The notes under the pieces: model-generated
Database searches by the model: none
What the model was told of the DNA's origin: nothing
What the model saw: only the letters and a program-made list of their open reading frames with translations
Assembly (NCBI RefSeq): GCF_000739375.1
Contig: NZ_CP006704.1
Coordinates: 4,650,001-4,714,000 of the forward strand
Length of the DNA: 64,000 nucleotides
From: Comamonas testosteroni TK102
GTDB lineage: Bacteria; Pseudomonadota; Gammaproteobacteria; Burkholderiales; Burkholderiaceae_C
Direction of reading: 5' to 3'
In this document: piece after piece, positions 18,257 through 26,800 of the stretch
Numbering within the stretch: position 1 is the stretch's first letter
Layout of the letters: each line of letters begins with the position of its first letter
Made by a program: the position numbers and the translations under genes

Positions 18257-19246
18257 TTAGATGCTGTAGCTCTCATAGGTTGCGGGATGGAACAGCTCAC
18301 TAACTGGAACCAGTCTGGATGACAGGCCTTGCTCGTAGCGACTACGAACGAAGGTCTCCAGGGTCCTACTTGCCGGCGCCACACCATAGGACCAGAAATC
18401 CTCACCCATAGCCACGCGTGCAGCGTGCAGTTGCTCTTCAACGAATGGAAGCGTGACCTTGGTGGCCGAGGTATCGGAAAGAAGCTCCAAAGCCACAGCC
18501 TTGGACTGGGTGAAAGCCTTCACAATCGCAGCTGCCAGCCAAGGGTGCTTGGCCGCCAGATCTTTTTTAATTGCCGCCACATGCATGATCGGAAAGACGC
18601 CTGTACGACGGTAATAGTCCTTGGCTACCGCCGTCGGATCGTCGAAGAGCCAGCCAATATTTGGGTTGGCCAGCGCTGCCCGACTGGGTGGACGGGGGGC
18701 CATAAAAGCGTCGATCTCTCCTGAATCGAGCATTTGCGAAATCGTTGCCCCCTCGGGAGCCTGTTCAATACGGATATCAGCTGGAAGCTGCAGTTTGACT
18801 TTCTCAGGGCGACCGGGCGTCTCAATGCCTCCGCGTACCCAGGTCACATCGGAGGGACTGACTCCGAAATCGTCTTGCAAGACCGCTCGTGCCCATACAT
18901 TAGCGGTAAGTTGATACTCAGGTACACCAATGCGCTTGCCCTTCAGGTCAGAAGGCTCCCTAATACGGTCCTTGCGGACGTAGATTGATGTGTGCCGAAA
19001 AGCCCGCGACAGAAAGACCGGCAGCGCGATATAGGGACACTCACCGCGCGAGTGTTTCACCAAGTAGCTGGAGAAAGAAAGCTCGGTGACGTCGAAGTCA
19101 ATGCTACGCATCGCTCGGAAGAACATCTCCTCGGGATTGAGGAGCATATACACTGGGTCGACGCCATCTATTTGCACACGGCCATCGAACAATGCTCGAG
19201 TACGGTCGTAGTCGCCCATCGCGACGGAAAGTTGGAGTTTACTCAT
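18257..19246 (-). CDS. ophC: 4,5-dihydroxyphthalate decarboxylase
   Basis: This 329-residue protein resembles known 4,5-dihydroxyphthalate decarboxylases (Pht5/OphC), which release CO2 to give protocatechuate. The start MSKLQLSVAMGDYDRTRALF and the segments DGVDPVYMLLNPEEMFFRAM and GKRIGVPEYQLTANVWARAV are characteristic. The fold is that of type-2 periplasmic binding proteins (NMT1/TauA-like), but there is no signal peptide, as expected for a cytoplasmic enzyme. It starts 4 bases after ophA2 stops, so the two are coupled. With ophA2, ophA1 and ophB it completes phthalate to protocatechuate. Confidence 0.88.
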   Translation of the reverse strand: MSKLQLSVAMGDYDRTRALFDGRVQIDGVDPVYMLLNPEEMFFRAMRSIDFDVTELSFSSYLVKHSRGECPYIALPVFLSRAFRHTSIYVRKDRIREPSDLKGKRIGVPEYQLTANVWARAVLQDDFGVSPSDVTWVRGGIETPGRPEKVKLQLPADIRIEQAPEGATISQMLDSGEIDAFMAPRPPSRAALANPNIGWLFDDPTAVAKDYYRRTGVFPIMHVAAIKKDLAAKHPWLAAAIVKAFTQSKAVALELLSDTSATKVTLPFVEEQLHAARVAMGEDFWSYGVAPASRTLETFVRSRYEQGLSSRLVPVSELFHPATYESYSI

Positions 19247-19250
19247 GGGA

Positions 19251-20570
19251 TCAGGACTTCACGGAATAGGAGGGTTCGAACTCGGGGCGATCCTGGCCAT
19301 CCAGCCAGACATAGTGAGCGTCGTATGTGCGCCAGTCGGTCGTCTTTGGGACGATGGCTTGGAAGGAACAGACCGTTGGCGTCGCCGCTTCGACCCCCGT
19401 CCCGATGGCAGGTGCCCCTTGCTCGAAGGCCTTCACCGCGTCGAGCATCTGCTTGCGAAATTCCACGATAGCCAGATCGCTTGCGCCCAGGCGGTCATGG
19501 GTACGGTCGGCGATGGGCCCCATAGTCAGCCACATCGCGACATCTTGGTTAGGGAAACCAGTGATGCCAGTGAAGTTACCGGCCTTCATAGCGTTACGGT
19601 CCTGCCAGAATTTGTTTGCTTCATTGCGCAAGGGACGGTAGTTTTGATCCAGGTCGACCCCCACCGTCTGACGCAAAAACTTGCGCCAGGTTTCAGTCTC
19701 CGGCGTTTGCGACGGATGGCCCCACGCGATGAAATAGAACGCCGTGTTTGTGTCATCCATCGGCACGTTGATGTTGGCCACGTTATAGAGGTTGTTTGGC
19801 GGGATCAGCGCAGTAGCCGGGGCCACGAAAACCGTGGAGCGCACGTAATCGTTCTCCGCAGCATTCGAGAGCGGCCGGCGCAACGCGGCATAGCGAAAAC
19901 CGTAACCGGTACGCTGCACCTGCATGCGCGGAGCCTTGTCGGTCGAGGGACGCAACCAAGTCTTGTCGGTAGCCTTCGCGCCATCGACCCGAGCCGGCAC
20001 CATATCTGAGGAATGGAGACTGGAGCTATGGGCTGAGTCGATAGCGCCTTCGAGAATCTGCGCCCAGTTGCACGGCAGTAGCACCTTCGCGATGCTCACC
20101 CGCGTGTCGGCCGTCGGCGCCCATGCCGGCGGCAGGAATTCAGGCATGGTTTCCTTCGGTCCCATGTAAGCCCACACCATACCGGCCCACTCTTGGGTCG
20201 GATACGCGGTGTGCTTAACCTTGTCAACCATGCCGCTGGCTGCTGGCTCGGACGCCATCTCCAGCACGTTGCCATCGACATCCATCTTCCAGCCGTGGTA
20301 GAGGCAGCGCAGACCTCCCTCCTCGTTGCGACCGTACACCAACGAGGCTCGGCGGTGAGGGCAATACTCGTCCATGACACCGACGCGGCCCTCACTGTCG
20401 CGAAAGACCACCAGATCCTCGCCGAACGCACGCGCTTTCACTGGCGTTCCGTCAGGCTCGCCCACCTCCTCCACTAGGCAGATGGGCGTCCAATGCCGAC
20501 GCATGAGACGCCCCATCGGTGCGTCTCCTTCAACGCGACAAAGCAGTTCGTTTTCTTCGTGGGTCATCAT
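19251..20570 (-). CDS. ophA2: Phthalate 4,5-dioxygenase, oxygenase subunit (Rieske)
   Basis: This 439-residue ring-hydroxylating oxygenase adds O2 across carbons 4 and 5 of phthalate. The Rieske 2Fe-2S ligands are C70 and H72 (YCPHRRASL) and C89 and H92 (RCLYHGW). The mononuclear iron site is D178, H181 and H186 (EGAIDSAHSSSLHSS). Length and segments such as MVPARVDGAKATDKTWLRPS match the alpha-only phthalate oxygenase family; no beta subunit is expected or present. The ATG at 20570 has GGAG 10 bases upstream. It follows the hemerythrin gene by 36 bp and precedes ophC by 4 bp. Confidence 0.93.
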   Translation of the reverse strand: MMTHEENELLCRVEGDAPMGRLMRRHWTPICLVEEVGEPDGTPVKARAFGEDLVVFRDSEGRVGVMDEYCPHRRASLVYGRNEEGGLRCLYHGWKMDVDGNVLEMASEPAASGMVDKVKHTAYPTQEWAGMVWAYMGPKETMPEFLPPAWAPTADTRVSIAKVLLPCNWAQILEGAIDSAHSSSLHSSDMVPARVDGAKATDKTWLRPSTDKAPRMQVQRTGYGFRYAALRRPLSNAAENDYVRSTVFVAPATALIPPNNLYNVANINVPMDDTNTAFYFIAWGHPSQTPETETWRKFLRQTVGVDLDQNYRPLRNEANKFWQDRNAMKAGNFTGITGFPNQDVAMWLTMGPIADRTHDRLGASDLAIVEFRKQMLDAVKAFEQGAPAIGTGVEAATPTVCSFQAIVPKTTDWRTYDAHYVWLDGQDRPEFEPSYSVKS

Positions 20571-20606
20571 GATGTGTTCTCTCCAGGAGTGATTAAAGGT
20601 ATCGAA

Positions 20607-21095
20607 CTAAGTCGCCAAGGCAGTCTCAGATTGGCGCCCCTTGCGCAGCACTATCGGTTTAGCGCCGTGCTGCAGCTTGCAAAGCCAATGAGAAAGGGCC
20701 GAGTCGAGGTGCTGAACATGGGCTGGAAACCAAGCAGCCAACTCGTCCGCCAACCGATATGCAACGCTGACTTCGCCGGTGCAATCCATACGCCGGAGCA
20801 CACCTCGAAGCGTTGAAAGCACGGCATCGTGCTCACGAATGTGACAGTCGCGTGGAGGAAATTGCGTAGCGAGCATCAACTCATTCTCAGCCTCAAAGTG
20901 CGATGTCGCATGCGTAAGCACTGCTTCAAGCGTTTGCGCCATATCGGAAGCGCTGGCACGCTGCATGCGTTCGATTAGCCAAGCGAGCCGCTCGTGCTCA
21001 TCATCGACTGCCGCGAGTCCTAGCAATAGCGCCTCTGACCAGAGCGGCGGTGATGACTCAATAGGCATCTGAATAGTCAAAGCAGACATCGACAT
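20607..21095 (-). CDS. Bacteriohemerythrin-like protein heading the phthalate operon
   Basis: This is a 162-residue single-domain hemerythrin, a four-helix bundle that binds O2 or stores iron at a di-iron site. Taking the start at 21095, the ligands line up: H34 (DDEHERL), H66 and E70 (SHFEAENEL), H85 and H89 (CHIREHD), H126 and D131 (AHVQHLD). The frame extends to 21158 but the added residues are Cys/Arg-rich and unlikely. It lies 36 bp before ophA2 on the same strand and has a MarR-type palindrome 17 bp before its start, so it appears to lead the oph transcript. A role in supplying O2 or iron to the oxygenase, or sensing O2, is an inference. Confidence 0.82.
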   Translation of the reverse strand: MSMSALTIQMPIESSPPLWSEALLLGLAAVDDEHERLAWLIERMQRASASDMAQTLEAVLTHATSHFEAENELMLATQFPPRDCHIREHDAVLSTLRGVLRRMDCTGEVSVAYRLADELAAWFPAHVQHLDSALSHWLCKLQHGAKPIVLRKGRQSETALAT

Positions 21096-21111
21096 ACACA
21101 GCCGGCAAGTT

Positions 21112-21127
21112 TTTATTAGACACCTAA
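21112..21127. promoter_or_regulatory. MarR-type operator before the hemerythrin-oph operon
   Basis: TTTATTAGACACCTAA matches the site at 12770 in 14 of 16 bases and is less like the porin sites. It ends close to the hemerythrin start, where a repressor would block transcription. A further palindrome ACTAA-CAA-TTAGT lies at 21197-21209. Binding is inferred. Confidence 0.5.
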
Positions 21128-21287
21128 CAATTCTAACAATGCAAGCTCGTCTCGGCAATGAATTTCACCCCGGGGTTTCCCTAAAATTATTTGTCAACTA
21201 ACAATTAGTCATTCCGCCTTTACACGGAACTACGGGACTCAATCAATGACGGCGCAAAAAGATGGCTGGCTGTGAATCGCCAAGCGG

Positions 21288-22080
21288 TTATTTGCAGATT
21301 TGAGCCGGGACACCGAAGCGACGTTGGCGATGCCGCTGTGCGACCGTGGCAGTTGTAGTGGTGCTGCCAGTTCGCCAGGGCACGAGCCACTCAGCAGAGT
21401 TCTGGTACGTCAGGCCATAGTCCCACTCACTTAGCTCTGACTGGATGGACCGCTCGGCCTCGCCATTGGTCTATGGCCGGTGCGATCTGATGAGCTTTTG
21501 CCGCACGTCCAAAGCCTCGCAGGCAGCCGCAAACACCTTCCACCGGAAAGCTGCACTGCTGTCAGTCAGCAGGCGTTTGATGCACGCGTGGTCAACGATC
21601 GCCACAAACAATGTCTCCCGGCCTGTACCCTCGACCGAGTCTCGCCGGCCGCCAGTCACTTGATGGGTGGGTCTGACGATGCTCCAGAGCATCCTGGTGT
21701 CGATGTGCAGCATGTCACCAGAATCCTTGTCCTCGCAGCGCATAACGGACTCGGCAGGCCCCTGAGGCGAGAGAGGCCAGCACGGCCCCATGTGCGCGCA
21801 AACCTAGCACAGAGCAACGCAAGGTGGCAAGAACCACGGAGATGTACTTCCAAAGTGCCATTGCGCGATAGATCCGGCGGGTGCGCGAGATGAGACAGTG
21901 GGATACCTTCCTGCCGGCAGCCCACCTGCAAAGCAGGCGTGCAGGATTGGTACGTCAAGCGCTGAAAGTACCGGGCCGAGAACACCAGCGTCAATGAGTT
22001 CACGAACAGCCTGAGTACGATGGTCAAGGCCCAGGTGCGCGTCGGGTAGCGCGGTGTTGCACGCAGGAGGCCAGGCCATG
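21288..22080 (-). pseudogene. IS481-family transposase remnant
   Basis: The readable parts are MLHIDTRMLWSIVRPTHQVT, RRDSVEGTGRETLFVAIVDH, KRLLTDSSAAFRWKVFAAAC and, after a stop, TNGEAERSIQSELSEWDYGL then TYQNSAEW. These follow the IS481 integrase core in order (Asp in HIDT, Asp in TDSSAAF, Glu in GEAERSIQ). Frameshifts and stops break it several times, and upstream of about 21790 the N-terminal half is barely readable. It separates the phthalate operon from the second Rieske set. Confidence 0.75.
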
Positions 22081-22171
22081 GTCTCCTAGGGCCCGGCGCG
22101 CCCACAGGGGACACCAAGCCATGTGGTCGTGCCCGGCTCAGTCCTCGCTTAGAAGACGGCCAGCCTGGAGG

Positions 22172-23374
22172 TCAGAGCTTATCGAGGCGCACCGAGCGGT
22201 CGGCGAGCATATCTGCCGACGGGCACGCGCCCTGCTTGAGCCAACGCTTGGCCACCTTGATGTCCCGCGGTGCATTCACCGAGATCACGCTGCGCAGTCG
22301 GCCATCCGAGATCTGGAACATGGAGAACGCGCCCTCCTCTGCAGACCCGCGCAGGGTGCCCTCCAGGTCGTTGGACGGAGTGCCGAGGACCTGCAAATTC
22401 AGGTTGTACTGGTCGGACCAGAACCACGGGATCTCGTCATATGCCCCGTTCCCGCCGGCGATCGCCTTGCCCACGGCGATCGCCTGGTTCTGGGCGTTGG
22501 CCCACGACTCGAAGCGCAGACGGCAGCCCGCCCAGGAATTGGGCTGATTCGCCACGTCGCCGGCCGCATAGATGTCGGGGTCGGAGGTCCGACCGGACTG
22601 GTCTACGACAATGCCGTCCCGGACCTCGAGCCCACAGGCTTCGGCCAAGCTGGTGTCCAGGACCAGCCCGATCCCGACCACGACCGCATCGAACTCCTGC
22701 GACTCGCCGGGCAGTTGCACGGCCAGAGCGCGCTGGAGCCCCACAGAAAACGATGTGATTGTTGTCGACAGGCGGACCTCGACGCCCTCCTGGCGGTGCT
22801 TTTCGAGCAGGAACTCCGAGAATCGGGGGGGAAGCGACCGCGCGCACAGGCGCGGCCCGGCCTCCAGTAGCATAACGTTGACCTGCTTCTTCCTCGCCGT
22901 TGCCGCGATCTCCAGCCCGATCCATCCGCCCCCGATGACCAGCAGCCGGTTGCCGGGAACCAGGTGCCTGGCGATGGCCCGGGAATCCTCGATCGTGCGC
23001 AGGGCATGGACGCTGGGCAGGTCCGCGCCGGGACACGACAGCTGCCGAGGGCGCCCGCCGGTGGCCAGCACGAGCTTGTCGTAGTGGACCAGCGAGCCAT
23101 CCGCGCACCGGACCAGGTGGCCGGCGCGGTCGATGCCGACGGCCTCGACGCCAGGCCGGAAGTCCACGCGCAGCGCCTCGCACTGCTGTGCGGTGAGAAG
23201 CACGGGAGGGTGCTCCTGCGCTCCGCTGAGTACCCCCTTGGACAGCGGGGGGCGCTCGTACGGCGCATGCGGCTCGCGGCCCAGAAGGAGGATCCCTCCC
23301 TCATGCCCTCCCTCGCGCAGCGACCGGGCAACCCAAGCGCCGGCCTGGCCGGCTCCTATGATGACGACATCCAT
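22172..23374 (-). CDS. FAD/NAD-dependent ferredoxin reductase (BphA4 type)
   Basis: This is a 400-residue glutathione-reductase-fold flavoprotein that reduces the Rieske ferredoxin encoded just upstream. It has the FAD motif MDVVIIGAGQAGAWVARSLR, the NAD motif LLVIGGGWIGLEIAATARKK and the second FAD motif DIYAAGDVANQPN. APYERPPLSKGVLSG is characteristic of oxygenase-coupled ferredoxin reductases. I prefer the ATG at 23374 (GGGA 8 bases upstream) over one at 23392. It is the last gene of the oxygenase-ferredoxin-reductase unit. Confidence 0.9.
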   Translation of the reverse strand: MDVVIIGAGQAGAWVARSLREGGHEGGILLLGREPHAPYERPPLSKGVLSGAQEHPPVLLTAQQCEALRVDFRPGVEAVGIDRAGHLVRCADGSLVHYDKLVLATGGRPRQLSCPGADLPSVHALRTIEDSRAIARHLVPGNRLLVIGGGWIGLEIAATARKKQVNVMLLEAGPRLCARSLPPRFSEFLLEKHRQEGVEVRLSTTITSFSVGLQRALAVQLPGESQEFDAVVVGIGLVLDTSLAEACGLEVRDGIVVDQSGRTSDPDIYAAGDVANQPNSWAGCRLRFESWANAQNQAIAVGKAIAGGNGAYDEIPWFWSDQYNLNLQVLGTPSNDLEGTLRGSAEEGAFSMFQISDGRLRSVISVNAPRDIKVAKRWLKQGACPSADMLADRSVRLDKL

Positions 23375-23395
23375 GACTGTTTCCCGTTGCATCGC

Positions 23396-23716
23396 TCAGT
23401 GGACCGGCCGCAGGAAGATCACCCCCTGCTCGACCTTGACCGGATAGCAGTGCAGCGGCACGGTGCATGGGGCTCCCACCGCACGGCCACTCCTGATGTC
23501 GAACGTACCCTCGTGCAGCGGACACTCGATGAGACAGGAGTCAACCACCATGCCCAGCGACAGGTCCGCGTCTCCGTGCGTGCACGTGCCGTCCGTGGCG
23601 AAGATGTCCCCGCCGAGGTTGTAAAGGCACACCCGCTTGCCGTCGAACTCCACCGAATGCGTGTCGTCTTCGTCGATATCGGAGACGTTGCCGACCTTGA
23701 TCCATTCATCTTCCAT
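23396..23716 (-). CDS. Rieske-type 2Fe-2S ferredoxin
   Basis: This is a 106-residue electron carrier between the flavin reductase and the oxygenase. The Rieske ligands are in CTHGDADLS (Cys, His) and CPLHEGTFD (Cys, His), about 18 residues apart. The ATG at 23716 has GGGAG 5 bases upstream. It is like the ferredoxins of biphenyl, naphthalene and related dioxygenases. It lies between the oxygenase and the reductase with short spacers, so the three form one electron-transfer chain. Confidence 0.92.
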   Translation of the reverse strand: MEDEWIKVGNVSDIDEDDTHSVEFDGKRVCLYNLGGDIFATDGTCTHGDADLSLGMVVDSCLIECPLHEGTFDIRSGRAVGAPCTVPLHCYPVKVEQGVIFLRPVH

Positions 23717-23741
23717 AATGACTCCCATTTGTTCCTGTGCC

Positions 23742-24887
23742 TTACGCCGCCTCGGACGTCATCACGTCGATGTAGTGATTCTCCATGTGGTACAGAGCCT
23801 CCTCCAGCGGAGACATCGGACCGGGCTTGAAGAACTCCGAGCCTGCGCTGTTCTGCATGCCCTCCACCATCACGGCATCCTCGGCGATGATTTGGCGCAC
23901 GAAGCCGACATATTTCTCCATCTCCTCGTCGTAGTTCGGGATCGAGAAGGCGCCTTCGGGGAACAGCAGGTAGCAGATGACCCGGGTCTCGGTGGGGGAG
24001 ATCGGCCAGATATGCCACATGCGAACGCTGTCGGCGCGCATCGACAGGTTCAGGTTGGGATAGATACCCGCCTTGCAGGCAATGCCACTGGGCTTGTCCT
24101 GCGCCCAGGGCAGGGTCGGGAAGACCTGATCACCGGACGTCGAGTGGGGCCGGGCCTCGTACTGGGTATGCCATCCGCCGTTTCCCAGGAGATTGAAGCG
24201 CACCTGCTCGCCCTTGACGAAGCCGCCGAAGGTTCCCTTGTGGATGACGCCGACGTGGTAGATGTCGATCAAGTTCTCGACCAGGAATTTCCAATTGCAC
24301 TTGACGTCGATCTCGACCTTCTGGGCAAGCCTGCAATGGTCGGTCTGGAACCACCACAGCGGCTGCTCGAACGGTGCGATGTAGTCCTCGAAGGACATCG
24401 GCTCATCGCTGAAGTTCACGAAAATCCAGCCGCGCCAGACCTTGACGTGCAACTGCCGCAGGCTGCAGTTCTTCAGTTCAACCTCCGAGGCCTTCATGCC
24501 GGGTGCGACAACCAGCTTGCCGCTCACGTCATACAGCCACGCGTGGTAGGGGCAGCTGAATTCCTTCGCATTGCCGCGGCCGACGGCGATCTCCACGCCC
24601 CGGTGCAGGCACTGGTTCATGTAGGCCACGACCTGATCGGGCGCCGGACGGGACACCACGATCGATTCCTTCATCACCTGGAAGGTGTAGTAGTCGCCAA
24701 CATTGGGGATCTCTTCGACGCGCCCCACAGAAAGCCAGTACTTCATAAAGATCTGCTGCTTTTCCATGTCGTAGATCTCGGGCGAGCTGTACACCTCGCC
24801 CGGCAGGTGACGTGCACTGAGCAATTTCTTGCGAGTTTCCTTGAACTTGGGGCGCAGGTCCAGGAGCTGTTGTTCGGCTACTTGCAT
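23742..24887 (-). CDS. Rieske non-heme iron oxygenase, alpha subunit, substrate unknown
   Basis: This is a 381-residue ring-hydroxylating or demethylating oxygenase. The Rieske ligands are C93 and H95 (QCLHRGVEI) and C112 and H115 (SCPYHAWLYD). The mononuclear iron is held by D208, H211 and H216 (NLIDIYHVGVIHKGT). No beta-subunit gene is present, so it is probably an alpha-only trimer, yet it has a separate Rieske ferredoxin and GR-type reductase. The start at MQVAEQQ (24887) has AAAGG 9 bases upstream; MTTM at 24896 is an alternative. It is divergent from the HTH-citrate-synthase gene at 24998 across a short palindromic promoter region. I cannot assign a substrate. Confidence 0.88.
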   Translation of the reverse strand: MQVAEQQLLDLRPKFKETRKKLLSARHLPGEVYSSPEIYDMEKQQIFMKYWLSVGRVEEIPNVGDYYTFQVMKESIVVSRPAPDQVVAYMNQCLHRGVEIAVGRGNAKEFSCPYHAWLYDVSGKLVVAPGMKASEVELKNCSLRQLHVKVWRGWIFVNFSDEPMSFEDYIAPFEQPLWWFQTDHCRLAQKVEIDVKCNWKFLVENLIDIYHVGVIHKGTFGGFVKGEQVRFNLLGNGGWHTQYEARPHSTSGDQVFPTLPWAQDKPSGIACKAGIYPNLNLSMRADSVRMWHIWPISPTETRVICYLLFPEGAFSIPNYDEEMEKYVGFVRQIIAEDAVMVEGMQNSAGSEFFKPGPMSPLEEALYHMENHYIDVMTSEAA

Positions 24888-24939
24888 CGTGGTCATCCTT
24901 TCAGAAATGCGTTGATCGTGCGCAGCGGATACTAGACAA

Positions 24940-24955
24940 TACATTGATTAATGTA
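24940..24955. promoter_or_regulatory. Palindromic operator in the divergent oxygenase/regulator promoter
   Basis: TACATT-GATT-AATGTA is a perfect 6-bp inverted repeat between the Rieske oxygenase gene (start 24887, leftward) and the HTH-citrate-synthase gene (start 24998, rightward). A second pair, ATCGATAT twice with a 3-bp spacer, follows at 24959-24978. These are natural candidate binding sites for the HTH-citrate-synthase protein itself, but that is inference. Confidence 0.55.
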
Positions 24956-24997
24956 TAGATCGATATGAGAATCGATATATTCTGTCGGGAGAACCCT

Positions 24998-26300
24998 ATG
25001 CCCTTGAATAATCCCTCTGAGAGCGCACGTCCTCAGCGCCAGATCAACGACGTCGACTACGTCGGCAGCGCCGAAGCCATGTCGATCCTGGGCGTGCGGC
25101 GCGAAACGCTGTACACCTACGTCAGCCGCGGACTCATCAAGACGATGCAGCGTCCGGGCGTGAAGGCCAAGCTATACCGCAAGGCCGATGTCGAAAAACT
25201 CAGGAGCCGGGCCGTTGCCCGCTCGGGCGGGCCCCAGGTCGCACACTCCCTTCGCTATGGCGAGCCGATCGCGCAGACATGGATCAGCGAGATCACCGCC
25301 CACGGCCCGCGCTACCGGGGGGTGCTCGCGCGCGACCTGGTGCGCGACGGCCGGTCGTTCGAATTCGCCAGCGAGCTCATCTGGACGGGACTGCCGCGCA
25401 CACGGGACATCGCATGGCCCCCCCCTGCAGGACACCCGCCAAGCGGAATCCCTGGTCAATCTGGCCTTGCATTCGGCAGAGCACGTCACGCCGCTCAAGC
25501 TCCTGTCGATGCTGACGACCTCGCTGTCGGCATTCGAGCGGGCCGAGGACGACATGCAGACGGCCGGCTTCGCAGCCTGCCGGAGGCTGTTGCAGACGCT
25601 GGCCGGCACCGCGGGCGTCTTCGGTCCCAGGGCTCAGTTTTCAGCGCCCCGAGACGGAGAGTTCATGGCGCAGTGCGTAGCCCGCGGGCTGGGCCTGGGC
25701 GACAGGCCCGATGCTGTGCGGGCCATCGATGCAGCGCTTGTGATGTCCGCCGAGCACGAGCTGTCGGCCCCGACGTTCGCCACGCGGATCTGCGCCTCGA
25801 CGGGAGCGGATCTGCATGCCTGCGTCGCGGCCGCGATGCTGACCCAGTCGGGGTCGATGCAGGTCGGGGGGGCCGTCGAGGTGGAGGCGCTCATCGATGC
25901 CCTGCCCTTCGGACTGGAACCGGAAGACGCCCTGCCGCTGGCGGCGGCCTCGGGCTTCAAGAGCAACGAACTGCCCTGCTTCGGACACCCTCTGTACGAC
26001 GGCGAGGATCCGCGCTCGGCAGTGCTCCTCGACTTCATCGGACGCCTGGACACGCATGGACCGGACACGCCGAGGGTACAGGCACTGGTGGCCGGTGCAC
26101 GGCAGGCAGGGCAGCATCCGAACGTGTTCGCCGCCCTCGTGATCCTGTGCAAGGCGATCGGTCTACCCAACGGAAGTGGCGCGATGCTCCACACCTTGGC
26201 GCGCACCAGCGGCTGGATCGCCCATGCGATGGAGCAGCGCCTGACCGGGGCCATGCTGCGCCCGAGGGCCAAATACATGGGTCAACACCACCCTCGGTGA
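24998..26300 (+). CDS. HTH-citrate-synthase-fold fusion protein, frameshifted in a C8 tract
   Basis: This is a homologue of the protein at 11415-12698. An N-terminal HTH (AEAMSILGVRRETLYTYVSR, then GVKAKLYRKADVEKL) is joined to a citrate-synthase domain. The frame breaks at a run of eight C at 25418-25425: upstream reads RDIAWPP, downstream continues one frame over as LQDTRQAESLVNLALHSAEH. Removing one C restores 433 residues. In the repaired protein two catalytic His remain (SAEHELSAPTF near 252; CFGHPLYDGEDP near 329), while the catalytic Asp is replaced by Phe (QHPNVFAALV near 377). The start at 24998 has GGGAG upstream. Sequencing error, phase variation or a real pseudogene are all possible. 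Confidence 0.7.
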
Positions 26301-26515
26301 GGCCGCGCGCGCCAGGCCCCCTGCGACCGGGGCAGGACCGGCAGGGAACGCCATGACCGGTGGCGCCCCAGGGTTCACCAGGCGTGTGCGCTAACTGACC
26401 AGAGGTCGCAAGGCCCTGCTCAATGCACACCGAGCGAAGCCCAGTGCCAGCACGGCCTGCTACCGCGTCAAGCGCAAACCGGCAAGCACGCGGTGAGCGC
26501 GAGGCCCCTGCGCCG

Positions 26516-26800
26516 TCACTCCCGCATCACCAGCGCTGCCGTGGCCCTGCGGACCAGGGGCAATGCAAAGAGCAGGGTCGGAAAGGCAATCATCCACGAC
26601 AGCGCCCATGCGCTCAGCCAGATGTAGAAAAAGCCAGGAGTCAGGCCGATGCTGCGCAGCGTCGTGACGGCCGACACGATAAACGTCATCAAGACCGACA
26701 ACAGCAGCGGCATCACCAAGGCCGCGTAAGTGGCGGGGAGTTTGGCGAAGCCAAAGACCGTGCGGGATTGGCATGTTGGAGAAGGAGTTTCGTTCTTCAT
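26516..26800 (-). CDS. DUF2798 family small membrane protein
   Basis: This is a 94-residue protein with two predicted membrane helices: TYAALVMPLLLSVLMTFIVS, and a second around FFYIWLSAWALSWMIAFPTL. The segment between them and the end VRRATAALVMRE match the DUF2798 pattern. Its function is unknown. The ATG at 26800 directly follows the putative gene at 26797-27234, overlapping its stop, so both may form an operon under the operator at 27286. Confidence 0.75.
   Translation of the reverse strand: MKNETPSPTCQSRTVFGFAKLPATYAALVMPLLLSVLMTFIVSAVTTLRSIGLTPGFFYIWLSAWALSWMIAFPTLLFALPLVRRATAALVMRE

Noticed and set aside
21197..21209. ACTAACAATTAGT as another MarR operator
   Set aside because: Its spacing (3 bp) differs from the four 16-bp sites and it lies further from the hemerythrin start; I mention it only as a possible accessory site.
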